A DNA stretch of 18,273 bases, from positions 1 to 18,273 of the forward strand of contig CAYZIC010000042.1 in the NCBI GenBank assembly GCA_964478335.1. The letters are read 5' to 3'. Each line of letters opens with the position of its first letter. The stretch's first letter is position 1. The translations under genes were made by a program, and so were the position numbers. Source of the stretch: CAYZIC01 sp964478335 (GTDB lineage Bacteria; Verrucomicrobiota; Kiritimatiellia; RFP12; DVOR01). The notes under the pieces are model-generated. The model had not been told where the DNA came from. It saw only the letters and a list, made by a program, of their open reading frames with translations, and did not search any database. Below are positions 1 to 6,411 of this stretch, piece by piece.

Positions 1-112
1 CAATGCTTTATTTGGACAGTTCTGCTATATATGGGGGGATGCTTTTTTGTGTGGGACGGTTTGAACGTCTCTTGTTGGGGTGTCTCTCGTGTTCTTTGAT
101 AGTTGAATCTGT

Positions 113-161
113 GGGGGATGCGCTATGGTTAGCTGCCATATGCCGTCGTCCCCCTTTTTTT
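113..161 (+). terminator. Rho-independent terminator, plus strand
   Basis: GGGGGA at 113-118 pairs with TCCCCC at 149-154, extended by one G-U and one G-C pair (119-120 with 147-148). An inner ATGG/CCAT hairpin sits inside the loop. Seven T follow directly (155-161). This is a strong intrinsic terminator for a transcript running left to right. No plus-strand gene is visible in the window before it, so the gene or RNA it serves lies further left or is non-coding. Confidence 0.75.
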
Positions 162-270
162 ATCTTTTGGAAGGGGCGGGACTGCGGGATTTTTTAAGCG
201 CAAAAGGAGTGCACAGGACGGCTGGACGGGATTTATTTAACCACAAAAACACAAAAGGACGTTGCGCCCT

Positions 271-305
271 GCCTGATTACGGTTTGGAGCCGTGAGTAGG
301 CTTTT
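271..305 (+). other. Hairpin with short T tract
   Basis: GCCTGATTACGG (271-282) pairs with CCGTGAGTAGGC (290-301) around the 7-base loop TTTGGAG. Of 12 positions, 11 pair, counting two G-U wobbles, with one A-G mismatch. TTTT follows at 302-305. It could be a weak terminator or a structured element of an RNA, and no gene is associated with it. Confidence 0.4.
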
Positions 306-386
306 CCTCCAGGAACAGTCGCGATGCGCTTATCTTTTTATGCTTGTGCCCGCCCCACTAAAATTAAACAAGAGCCTGCAATTAAA

Positions 387-417
387 AAGGTCTCTCGCCT
401 GTTGGCTGAGAGACCTT
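387..417 (-). terminator. Rho-independent terminator of the 3854-439 operon
   Basis: A perfect 10-bp inverted repeat, AAGGTCTCTC (387-396) and GAGAGACCTT (408-417), surrounds an 11-base loop that can add a GCC/GGC inner stem. Read on the minus strand the stem is followed by TTTTTAAT. It lies 22 bases past the stop codon of the membrane-protein gene, as expected for the end of that operon. Confidence 0.85.
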
Positions 418-438
418 ATTGGTGCGAGATTAACTCGC

Positions 439-1257
439 TTAGAAGAATGATCTGTCGCGAGGATTCTTGCGTTGCATCTTGACTTTGGGCTCTTCAAGGA
501 ATAGTGCATACCATTCATCACCGAACCCCGCATTGCTAAAGAGGGAGGTGTTATTATTGGCCAAAAGATCCTTGTTTTGCTTGAGGATGCGGTGTTCATT
601 CTTTTGGCATCCCTCGGTGATGACAGCTAACGCCTCGTCGAGCGCATTAGCCTTGACGAGGTACCAGGAGTATGTCGCATAGAGTAGTGCGGATTGATCA
701 TAGGCAATGCGCTTGGTCATGGTCTCAAATTCGCCCTTGATGCTCTCTGCGGGTTGTTTCTTTTGAATCATGCGCGCCAACTTGAGACTGCGTGAGAGGG
801 GATCTTTGATAAAAGCCTGTGGAATTAATGCGTCAACCTGTTTAAAGTCCTTGATCTGCCAAGCAAATTGCATGTCAAGTGTGGCCAATTGTTTGCCCAA
901 GAATGGGATCCAGAGGTTGTAGCGGCGGAGTTGATCCAAGACCGCTCTCGCTTCACCGATCATGGCGGCGGTGTCACGGGCGATTTCTGCTTGGGCCAAT
1001 TTCACATTGCCCATTGGCTTGATCTGCCAACGCTGCATTTTTGCCTGGATCTTTGTTTGCCCCTTTTGCATGATGGCTTGGATTTGGTCTCCCATTGCGG
1101 TCATTTTTTTACGCAAGAGCAGCCCCAAGAGCAATTGGATGACAATGACGCAGGCAATACCGATTAGGAGAGCCCAATACCATGCGAGCAGATCGGTGAC
1201 GATCAGAGTCGCAGTCAAGATGGATGAGAAAAGCAAATTAAGAATGACGGTTAACAT
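439..1257 (-). CDS. Two-helix membrane protein with TPR-like cytoplasmic part
   Basis: Function not recognised. The 272-residue protein begins with two hydrophobic segments (about residues 3-22 and 26-48), followed by RKK, which suggests a hairpin anchor with the rest in the cytoplasm. Residues 50-80 are rich in Q, K and M and may form a coiled coil. The part from about 120 to 220 reads like degenerate helix-turn-helix repeats (for example YATYSWYLVKANALDEALAV near 193-212, a TPR-like pattern). The C-terminus is basic (MQRKNPRDRSFF). The ATG at 1257 has GGAG seven bases upstream. It is the last gene of a four-gene minus-strand group, 45 bases after the hydrolase and just before a strong terminator. 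The layout resembles HemY-like membrane TPR proteins, but I would not assign that function. Confidence 0.8.
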   Translation of the reverse strand: MLTVILNLLFSSILTATLIVTDLLAWYWALLIGIACVIVIQLLLGLLLRKKMTAMGDQIQAIMQKGQTKIQAKMQRWQIKPMGNVKLAQAEIARDTAAMIGEARAVLDQLRRYNLWIPFLGKQLATLDMQFAWQIKDFKQVDALIPQAFIKDPLSRSLKLARMIQKKQPAESIKGEFETMTKRIAYDQSALLYATYSWYLVKANALDEALAVITEGCQKNEHRILKQNKDLLANNNTSLFSNAGFGDEWYALFLEEPKVKMQRKNPRDRSFF

Positions 1258-1302
1258 AGTATCTCCAATTAAATGAGGATGATTGAGGTTGTCACAGTAG
1301 AC

Positions 1303-2175
1303 TTATTGCGGTCTAAAGTGGTTAATGAAATCAGTAATGAAGCCAGGCGTTTTGGGTTTTTGCGTGGGAGCTGATCGGTCTTGTGCTAAGAGCCATTTCA
1401 TGACTACCGGATCAGCTAAGACACGGTGCCAGATGATATGCCCCGCCTTGGGATACTCCGTGTATTTGCAAGGCGCCTTGAGCTTGATTAGCGCCTTAGT
1501 GATACGCCTAGAGCACTCCACAGGCACATTGGGGTCCACGTCTCCATGAAAGGCCCAGGTTGGCGTTTTGGCTGCAGCCTTAACATATTTCTCTTGCATT
1601 GAGCTGGCACCACAAATCGGGATTGCTGCCGCAAAGTAGTTTGGCCAGCGCTGAGTGGCATCCCAAGTTGCAAAAGCTCCCAAAGAGGCACCGATGATAT
1701 AAATTCGGTCAGGGTTGACCTTTTTTTCACGCACCCATTGATCGATGAGGTCCTTAACGGCCTGAAGGGAGGTCGATGGTTTGGGAGGGAGTCGATAGTT
1801 GGGTGAAAAGGCCAATCTTCGTACCCAGGGCGCATTAACTGGGCACTGTGGCACCAAGACCATGATGGGCTTATAGATTTTGAGATAAGCCTTATGAAAA
1901 GCCTCAAACATCTTGATCGGGCCTAAATTGTCCGAGCCAGACTGGCCAGAGCCATGTAAAAATAGGACCAAGGGTAGGGGGGCGTTTTTGTGGTCTGGGA
2001 TTGTCATGAGGCGGTAGGGAAGCTTTTTCTCCTTACCCTGCTTGTCCTTACCATAGGCATAAGTATGCTCGGCGTAGGTCTCGAGGATAGAGAATTGCGC
2101 AACAACTGGTTGAGCTACACCAAGTGCCACAGCCAGAATCAGCAGATTACTCACTTGTCTAAACAAGGACTTCAT
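1303..2175 (-). CDS. Secreted alpha/beta hydrolase (esterase/peptidase-like)
   Basis: A 290-residue serine hydrolase of the alpha/beta fold (polyhydroxybutyrate-depolymerase, dienelactone-hydrolase or COG4099 'predicted peptidase' type). An N-terminal signal peptide is visible: MKSLFRQ, a hydrophobic core LLILAVALGVA, then a cleavage-like VVAQ near residue 27, so it probably acts in the periplasm or outside. The oxyanion-region motif is LFLHGSGQSG (71-80). The nucleophile elbow is GASLG with Ser164. The acid is probably Asp214 in HGDVDPNVP, and the base is His246 in KAGHIIWH. The triad looks complete. A longer frame to 2235 exists, but the ATG at 2175 is preferred because it yields the signal peptide, has GAGGTGAT seven bases upstream, and overlaps the acyltransferase stop as ATGA. 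Substrate unknown; an ester of a sugar, lipid or polymer is possible. Confidence 0.85.
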   Translation of the reverse strand: MKSLFRQVSNLLILAVALGVAQPVVAQFSILETYAEHTYAYGKDKQGKEKKLPYRLMTIPDHKNAPLPLVLFLHGSGQSGSDNLGPIKMFEAFHKAYLKIYKPIMVLVPQCPVNAPWVRRLAFSPNYRLPPKPSTSLQAVKDLIDQWVREKKVNPDRIYIIGASLGAFATWDATQRWPNYFAAAIPICGASSMQEKYVKAAAKTPTWAFHGDVDPNVPVECSRRITKALIKLKAPCKYTEYPKAGHIIWHRVLADPVVMKWLLAQDRSAPTQKPKTPGFITDFINHFRPQ

Positions 2176-3008
2176 TCGCGGATCACCTCGACGCATCCCC
2201 AGTCCTCTAATTTGCCAGCAATAAAGTCGACGCACTGCTGGTGGACTTCCTTTTGGTTTTCACGGGTGACCTTGAGCACGGGGCCACACGCGATACGCAC
2301 GGGGCAGTCAACATCGACAGGACCGAAGTCGTGCGTGTATTTGCCAACACCTAAAAACTTAGTTTGGTTCGCAATTGGCACAACGGGCGCACCAGTTTTG
2401 AGTGCGAGCTTGACCCCCATCGAATTAAAATCCGATGTTTTAAAGTAGGGGATACGGTGGCCTTGTGGATAGAGGAGGATAGAATTACCCTCATCAATAT
2501 TTTTTTGCCCCAGCTCCATGACCAACTTGAGGTCTTCGCGAGGGTTTTTGCGTCCTAAGGGGATAGTCGGCTTGCACTTAAAGGTATTGCCCAATATAGG
2601 CACATGTAAGAGCGACTCTTTGAGGACAATCGCCATTGGCGTAAAGGCCAATGCGATCGCTGGGAATGCAAAGGTCTCATACAGGCTCATGTGGTTGCAG
2701 ACATAGATCACCGGCCCCTTGTAGGCAGCGCGCTCGGCAAAGCCTTCGCAAATCACCTCGGTACCGAAGCGTTCTGTTTCCCACATTAAGTGAGAAGCGC
2801 AATCAGCCCAACTTTGATCAGTAAAGGTACCCGCTTTGGCGGACTTGGAGGCTTCGTTCATGGCGACGAATGTGCCCTTGATATTGTAAATCAAGGAGGT
2901 CCAAAAGCCATTTTTGCGAGGTTTGCCTAGATCTTTGGTTGCGGTCTTATAATAACCCGTTTCGCGGATCTGCTTGAGAAAGTCAACTGTAGATTTTACC
3001 TTAGCCAT
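2172..3008 (-). CDS. PlsC-like lysophospholipid acyltransferase
   Basis: A 278-residue member of the lysophosphatidate/glycerolipid acyltransferase superfamily, which transfers an acyl chain to a lysolipid at the inner membrane. Motif I appears as NHMSLYE (105-111), HX4E where most PlsC proteins have HX4D. Motif III appears as YPQGHR (180-185), where the usual form is (F/Y)PEGTR. The supporting blocks are also present: MAIVLKESLLHVPILG (125-140), a GR pair at 152-153, and GAPVVPIA (206-213). The NHMSxxET and PQG forms match a divergent branch that I recall from other bacteria, so they do not prove inactivity. The ATG at 3008 has AAGGAG upstream. The gene sits 24 bases after the exonuclease and overlaps the hydrolase by 4 bases, so the three are probably translated together. 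The exact lipid substrate cannot be read from the sequence. Confidence 0.83.
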   Translation of the reverse strand: MAKVKSTVDFLKQIRETGYYKTATKDLGKPRKNGFWTSLIYNIKGTFVAMNEASKSAKAGTFTDQSWADCASHLMWETERFGTEVICEGFAERAAYKGPVIYVCNHMSLYETFAFPAIALAFTPMAIVLKESLLHVPILGNTFKCKPTIPLGRKNPREDLKLVMELGQKNIDEGNSILLYPQGHRIPYFKTSDFNSMGVKLALKTGAPVVPIANQTKFLGVGKYTHDFGPVDVDCPVRIACGPVLKVTRENQKEVHQQCVDFIAGKLEDWGCVEVIRE

Positions 3009-3032
3009 TATCGACTCCTTCTAAATGGAAAT

Positions 3033-3854
3033 TTAGATCTTGGGTGCTTTAATTTGAACGTTGATCGTTTTAGGGTAAATGCCTTTAAGCGCATCCTCGC
3101 AGAGTTTGCGAGTGTCTTGAGGGAAGTCGTTTTTAATGATCCACTTGATAAAGCCTGGATCTGTTTCAACGAGTTCTTTGAGTTTTGCGCCCTTCTTCTT
3201 GCCAAAGTTGACAACAATTTGCCCCTCAAACCATCTAAATCTGCCAGCGCGGTCCACGTTTAATGGGTCGAGTTGGTTAAAGAGGGTGTCTATTTGTGGC
3301 ATGCTGTGAGGCAATTCTGGGTAGCGCTGGAATTGCCCTAAGATGACATCCAGAGTCGCTTTGGTGTCAGCTAAGGCACCATGAGCATCGGTGTGCTCAC
3401 GATTGCAATAAAATTGCAACGCTGCACCCAAGTCACGGGGTTCTTTGACATGGTAGATGCGCTGGGCATCGAGTAGGCGACGTTCTTCAGGCTTAAATTG
3501 GATGTCGACGCGAGAGAATTCCTCCGCGAGCAATGGGATGTCAAATCGACCAGCAGCAAACCCGCCCAAATCCGAGTCCGCACCAAAGAATAGGTAGATT
3601 TCAAGGGCAACATCTTCAAATGTCGGCGCATCCGCCACATCCGCATCGGTAATGCCATGAATCGCAGTCGATTCCACTGGAATAGGGATAGTCGGGTTGA
3701 TCAGCCAGGTGCGTTCGGCTTGTGAGCCGTCGGGATTGATTCTGATAGCAGCTAATTCGACGATACGATCAGCACGTGGGCTAAGGCCAGTGGCCTCGAT
3801 ATCAAAGATTACGAGTGGGCGGTCTAATGCAATAGGAAAAATCATATTACTCAT
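3033..3854 (-). CDS. DnaQ-family 3'-5' exonuclease with ExoX-like C-terminal domain
   Basis: A 273-residue exonuclease of the DEDDh group (DNA polymerase III epsilon / RNase T fold). All five catalytic residues are visible: Asp18 and Glu20 in IFDIEATGLSP, Asp105 in GRFDIPLL, His158 and Asp163 in DAHGALADTKAT. After the nuclease domain (about 14-175), residues 205-255 contain VVNFGKKKGAKL and DPGFIKWIIKNDFP. This resembles the small C-terminal domain of exodeoxyribonuclease-X-like proteins. It probably acts in DNA repair or end trimming rather than as the replicative proofreader, because it is free-standing. The ATG at 3854 has only a weak AAAG upstream; an ATG three codons in is an alternative. 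It is the first gene of the operon that reads down to 439, with a promoter candidate at 3920-3948. Confidence 0.9.
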   Translation of the reverse strand: MSNMIFPIALDRPLVIFDIEATGLSPRADRIVELAAIRINPDGSQAERTWLINPTIPIPVESTAIHGITDADVADAPTFEDVALEIYLFFGADSDLGGFAAGRFDIPLLAEEFSRVDIQFKPEERRLLDAQRIYHVKEPRDLGAALQFYCNREHTDAHGALADTKATLDVILGQFQRYPELPHSMPQIDTLFNQLDPLNVDRAGRFRWFEGQIVVNFGKKKGAKLKELVETDPGFIKWIIKNDFPQDTRKLCEDALKGIYPKTINVQIKAPKI

Positions 3855-3919
3855 CTTTATTTTGATTTGGTACTTGATTAGCTCTCAAACGCTGGAGAGT
3901 AACCCATAAAAACACTTTT

Positions 3920-3948
3920 AAAATAGCATGAAATAGCGCTTTAGTCAA
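3920..3948 (-). promoter_or_regulatory. Sigma70-type promoter candidate for the exonuclease operon
   Basis: On the minus strand, TTGACT (3948-3943, 5/6 to the -35 consensus) and TATTTT (3925-3920, 4/6 to the -10) are separated by exactly 17 bases. This places the transcript start near 3913, about 60 bases before the ATG at 3854. No other gene lies between. The -35 box also falls inside a small hairpin (GCTTTAGT/ACTAAAAGC, 3938-3958). Confidence 0.5.
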
Positions 3949-4051
3949 TACTAAAAGCCTTGCTAAAAAGCTTTAAATGTTTCTTTTGTGAAGGTTGAGT
4001 CGATTCGAGGTGATTCTTGGGGTGAGAGGAGCTTAAATTGTCATCGAGAGG

Positions 4052-4462
4052 TTATTCGCACGGAGCACGTCGCGAAGCCTTTTTTTGCGCTTGATGGTGT
4101 TTGTCATCGAGCATACGGTTCTTTTGGCGACGGCTTCTGCGACGCTTTTGCCTGCGGATTTTTTCTGCGGCCTGTTGACGTTTGCTTTTCTCGTCAGTTG
4201 TCTGCTCAATCAAACGTGTGGCTAATTCTCTGCGTGCGAGCCAGCGATTATTTTCTCTGCTACGGGATGCTTGGACTTTGATGATGATGCCGGATTGATC
4301 GTGTTTGAGTTGCACGGCAGATGCTGTCTTGTTGACCTTTTGCCCGCCCGAACCAGAGCCCAAGACGAAGCGCTCTGTAAAGTCCGTCTCCGTCAAGTTT
4401 GCCTGCGCCATAAGGGCTTTGATCGCAGTGATTGTTGAGGTCGATAGGGGCTCAGATCCCAT
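4052..4462 (-). CDS. MTRFR/ArfB-like class-I release factor domain protein
   Basis: A stand-alone peptidyl-tRNA hydrolase domain of the class-I release factor family, about 136 residues with no codon-recognition domain. The GGQ loop is GSGSGGQKVNKTASAVQLKH, starting near residue 35 (GGQ about 39-41). The block SGIIIKVQASRSRENNRW then matches the part after GGQ in the human MTRFR (C12orf65) and bacterial RF-like proteins better than E. coli ArfB. The last 50 residues are dominated by K, R and Q, the kind of basic tail that enters the mRNA channel or binds rRNA in rescue factors. The expected role is release of nascent chains from stalled ribosomes or split large subunits. The ATG at 4462 is chosen; a GTG at 4471 in frame is possible. 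Neither has a clear ribosome binding site, and both overlap the end of waaA, so translation probably depends on waaA. Confidence 0.87.
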   Translation of the reverse strand: MGSEPLSTSTITAIKALMAQANLTETDFTERFVLGSGSGGQKVNKTASAVQLKHDQSGIIIKVQASRSRENNRWLARRELATRLIEQTTDEKSKRQQAAEKIRRQKRRRSRRQKNRMLDDKHHQAQKKASRRAPCE

Positions 4463-5762
4463 GGGGTACACACGCTTTCAAAATGGTCTTCGCCAAAATA
4501 GCCGTTGTTCCGCGGCGCTTTTTAACGGTTTCTGCAGCGCGTTGTTTCAAGGCATCTGCAGCGTTGGGGTCATTGATGAGTGCGATCATGGATGTCGTTA
4601 GATCGGCTTCATCTTTGGCTTGAATAATTGCTTGCGCGTCTAACAAATCTGACATGACAGGGCGGAAATTCTCCGTATAAGGTCCCACAGCCGTCAAGCA
4701 ACCGCAGAGACACGGCTCGATCATATTTTGAGAGCCATGCTCGCACAGGCTCTTTCCCACAAAGGCATAGGTGCTGATGCCAAATAGCCCCATGAGCTCG
4801 CCCGTGGTATCCGCTAAGATGACAGCCTCTTGATCAGGAGCAGGGGCGGGGTCATTGCGAGATTTGCGTACGCATGCAAACCCCGCTTGTGTGATCGACA
4901 TCTCGACCGCATCGGCCTTTTCAAAATGGCGAGGAGCAATAATGAGGCGTAGTGCTGGCAGGTGAGCCTTGAGCGCAGAGTAAAGCCGAAGCATGACGCT
5001 ATCTTCTCCAGGCCACGTAGAGCCACCAATGAGAATTGGCGCATCAAGAGCGAAGCCATGTTCGCAGACGTAAGCCTTGAGCGCAGCCTCTTGTGCAGGT
5101 GCACGCTGAGCGACATCAAATTTCATACTTCCCGAAACGACCACTTTGTCAGGTGCGCAACCTGCATCAAGGATACGCTGACGGTCGAGCTCAGATTGGG
5201 CAAAGATCTTTGTAAAGAGATTCAAGACGGAGCCAAACCACCACTTGAGGCGTTTGTAGCCTGGTGCAGAATGGTCCGAGATACGCGCATTGATCAAAAA
5301 GATCGGTAGCTTTTTAGCGTGGCATTGCCGCAACACATTGGGCCAGATCTCCGTTTCCGTGACAATGTAGCAGATCGGGTTAATGGCTTTAATCGCCCGT
5401 TGCACGCAGTCTGGGTAGTCGATTGGTGCATAGATGAGGATATCTGCAGGGTTGAGATCCTTGTCCGATTGACTCCAGCCAGTCGAGCTTGTCGTACTGA
5501 GAACGAATTGTAAGGCGTGGTTTTGCGTGCGCATTTCTTGCATCATCTGCTTGGCAACTGCGACCTCACCGACGCTGACTGCGTGGATCCAAATGCGAGG
5601 CGTGCCATCTTGGAGGCGGTTGAGGATCTCCTTGGGGTAGTAGCCCAAGCGGTCTGCAAAGCGGTTCGCATAGCCACCACGACGGCACATACGGCACAAA
5701 AACTTAGGCATCATGACCCAGTAGGCGATCGTAAAGAGCACGTTATAGAAAAACCATTTCAT
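4452..5762 (-). CDS. waaA: 3-deoxy-D-manno-octulosonic acid (Kdo) transferase
   Basis: Transfers Kdo from CMP-Kdo to the lipid A precursor at the cytoplasmic face of the inner membrane; also named kdtA. The 436-residue length is usual. An N-terminal hydrophobic anchor (about residues 2-20) is followed by GT-B halves. Visible motifs are WIHAVSVGEVAVAK with the presumed catalytic Glu66, TETEIWPNVL (135-144), GSMKFD (211-216) and PRHFEKADAV. Two familiar motifs differ: GSTWPGED (247-254) where most WaaA have GSTHxGE, and HGSQNMIEP near residue 350 where most have GGHNxLEP. The start is the ATG at 5762, with AAAGGGG upstream and the membrane anchor directly following; a TTG at 5789 would overlap the previous gene. 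It lies 17 bases after the DUF721 gene and overlaps the release-factor gene. Confidence 0.93.
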   Translation of the reverse strand: MKWFFYNVLFTIAYWVMMPKFLCRMCRRGGYANRFADRLGYYPKEILNRLQDGTPRIWIHAVSVGEVAVAKQMMQEMRTQNHALQFVLSTTSSTGWSQSDKDLNPADILIYAPIDYPDCVQRAIKAINPICYIVTETEIWPNVLRQCHAKKLPIFLINARISDHSAPGYKRLKWWFGSVLNLFTKIFAQSELDRQRILDAGCAPDKVVVSGSMKFDVAQRAPAQEAALKAYVCEHGFALDAPILIGGSTWPGEDSVMLRLYSALKAHLPALRLIIAPRHFEKADAVEMSITQAGFACVRKSRNDPAPAPDQEAVILADTTGELMGLFGISTYAFVGKSLCEHGSQNMIEPCLCGCLTAVGPYTENFRPVMSDLLDAQAIIQAKDEADLTTSMIALINDPNAADALKQRAAETVKKRRGTTAILAKTILKACVPHGI

Positions 5763-5779
5763 GAGAGGAGCCCCTTTGT

Positions 5780-6289
5780 TTATAGGCAAAAAGTAACCGC
5801 TTTAACCACGATACCTTGAATCGGCTTTTGTGTGAAGATTGATTGAATGCGCATGCGGTGAATGCGCTTAATCTCAAATAGCTTGACTGAATTGGCTACC
5901 TTGATCGTGAGGAGCCCTTCGCTAAAGCGTACGGGCTTTGCGAATTTCGTAACGTCGGATGGCATTTGACGTTCCCAAAATGTCGTCAAGGTATCGATTG
6001 GATCCTCGGCATAGTCCGGGTGGCGACTCAATAGGTTGGCGATGACACCATCAAGATTGTTACAAATGGGCTTAAAGGCCCGCTTACTATGGTCGTGATC
6101 CCAGGGAATTGTAGCACTACTGGCACCTTGGCTGGCAGAATAGTCGGCCTCGTAGGCGGAGACTTGCTCTTCTAAGGCCATCAAATCGTCCTGCGCAAGT
6201 GGGATGCTCTGTGCATCGGACTGCTCTGTGCCTGATTGAGGCGCATTAAATCGAATGCCTTGCGATAGATAGTCAGCTTTTTTTCTCAT
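5780..6289 (-). CDS. DUF721 (DciA-like) protein
   Basis: A 169-residue protein. The N-terminal 70 residues are polar and low in hydrophobic residues (rich in S, Q, A, D), probably disordered. Residues 72-168 fit the DUF721 pattern: LDGVIANLLSRHP, an aromatic FWERQM, KPVRFSEGLLTIKVANSVKLFEI, then short strands at the end. DUF721 proteins include DciA, the ancestral loader of the replicative helicase DnaB, usually with the domain at the N-terminus in proteobacteria and near the C-terminus elsewhere. The frame is open to 6385, but the ATG at 6289 is preferred: it has AGGTG six bases upstream, and the upstream part would run across the promoter region shared with pfp. It is first in the operon with waaA and the release factor. 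Confidence 0.75.
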   Translation of the reverse strand: MRKKADYLSQGIRFNAPQSGTEQSDAQSIPLAQDDLMALEEQVSAYEADYSASQGASSATIPWDHDHSKRAFKPICNNLDGVIANLLSRHPDYAEDPIDTLTTFWERQMPSDVTKFAKPVRFSEGLLTIKVANSVKLFEIKRIHRMRIQSIFTQKPIQGIVVKAVTFCL

Positions 6290-6347
6290 AAGCACCTGTA
6301 AAGTCAGTATAAGGTGAAGAATAATGCGGGTTGGCGTAAAAAGTCTA

Positions 6348-6376
6348 TTTACTCCATTTGCGAAATAGTGTATCAT
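6348..6376 (+). promoter_or_regulatory. Sigma70-type promoter of the phosphofructokinase gene
   Basis: TTTACT (6348-6353) and TATCAT (6371-6376, 5/6 to TATAAT) are exactly 17 bases apart. The predicted start near 6383 leaves a leader of about 30 bases ending in AAAAGGAGAAAAT before the ATG at 6412. The -10 box overlaps a minus-strand -10 candidate at 6367-6372. Confidence 0.6.
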
Positions 6377-6395
6377 AGAGCGCATAATAATTCAA
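6367..6395 (-). promoter_or_regulatory. Divergent promoter candidate for the DUF721-waaA operon
   Basis: On the minus strand, TTGAAT (6395-6390) and TACACT (6372-6367) are 17 bases apart, each 4/6 to consensus. This gives a leader of about 70 bases before the ATG at 6289. A TATACT closer to the gene (within 6307-6314) has no fitting -35 box. It is weaker than the plus-strand promoter it overlaps. Confidence 0.4.
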
Positions 6396-6411
6396 GCCAA
6401 AAGGAGAAAAT

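Larger units (their letters stand above)
1..386. other. Intergenic stretch, no gene recognised
   Basis: No reading frame here looks like a real protein; the longest plus-strand frame (3-197) has no ribosome binding site and an unlikely composition. The stretch holds a strong plus-strand terminator-like hairpin at 113-161 and a second hairpin at 271-301 followed by four T. The A-rich string at about 240-258 (ACCACAAAAACACAAAAGGA) is simple sequence. The terminator implies that a plus-strand transcript ends here, either from a gene to the left of the window or a small RNA within 1-160. I could not match the stretch to any known RNA family by eye. Confidence 0.6.

Noticed and set aside
3..197. 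Plus-strand 64-codon frame at the left edge
   Set aside because: It runs through the terminator hairpin at 113-161 and has no ribosome binding site or plausible composition.
5763..5789. TTG start at 5789 for waaA
   Set aside because: It would overlap the DUF721 stop and add nine residues before the membrane anchor; the ATG at 5762 has a better upstream AAAGGGG.
6290..6385. Longer N-terminus of the DUF721 protein from 6385
   Set aside because: It would extend across the promoter region shared with pfp, and the added residues are not typical of the family. The ATG at 6289 has AGGTG upstream.
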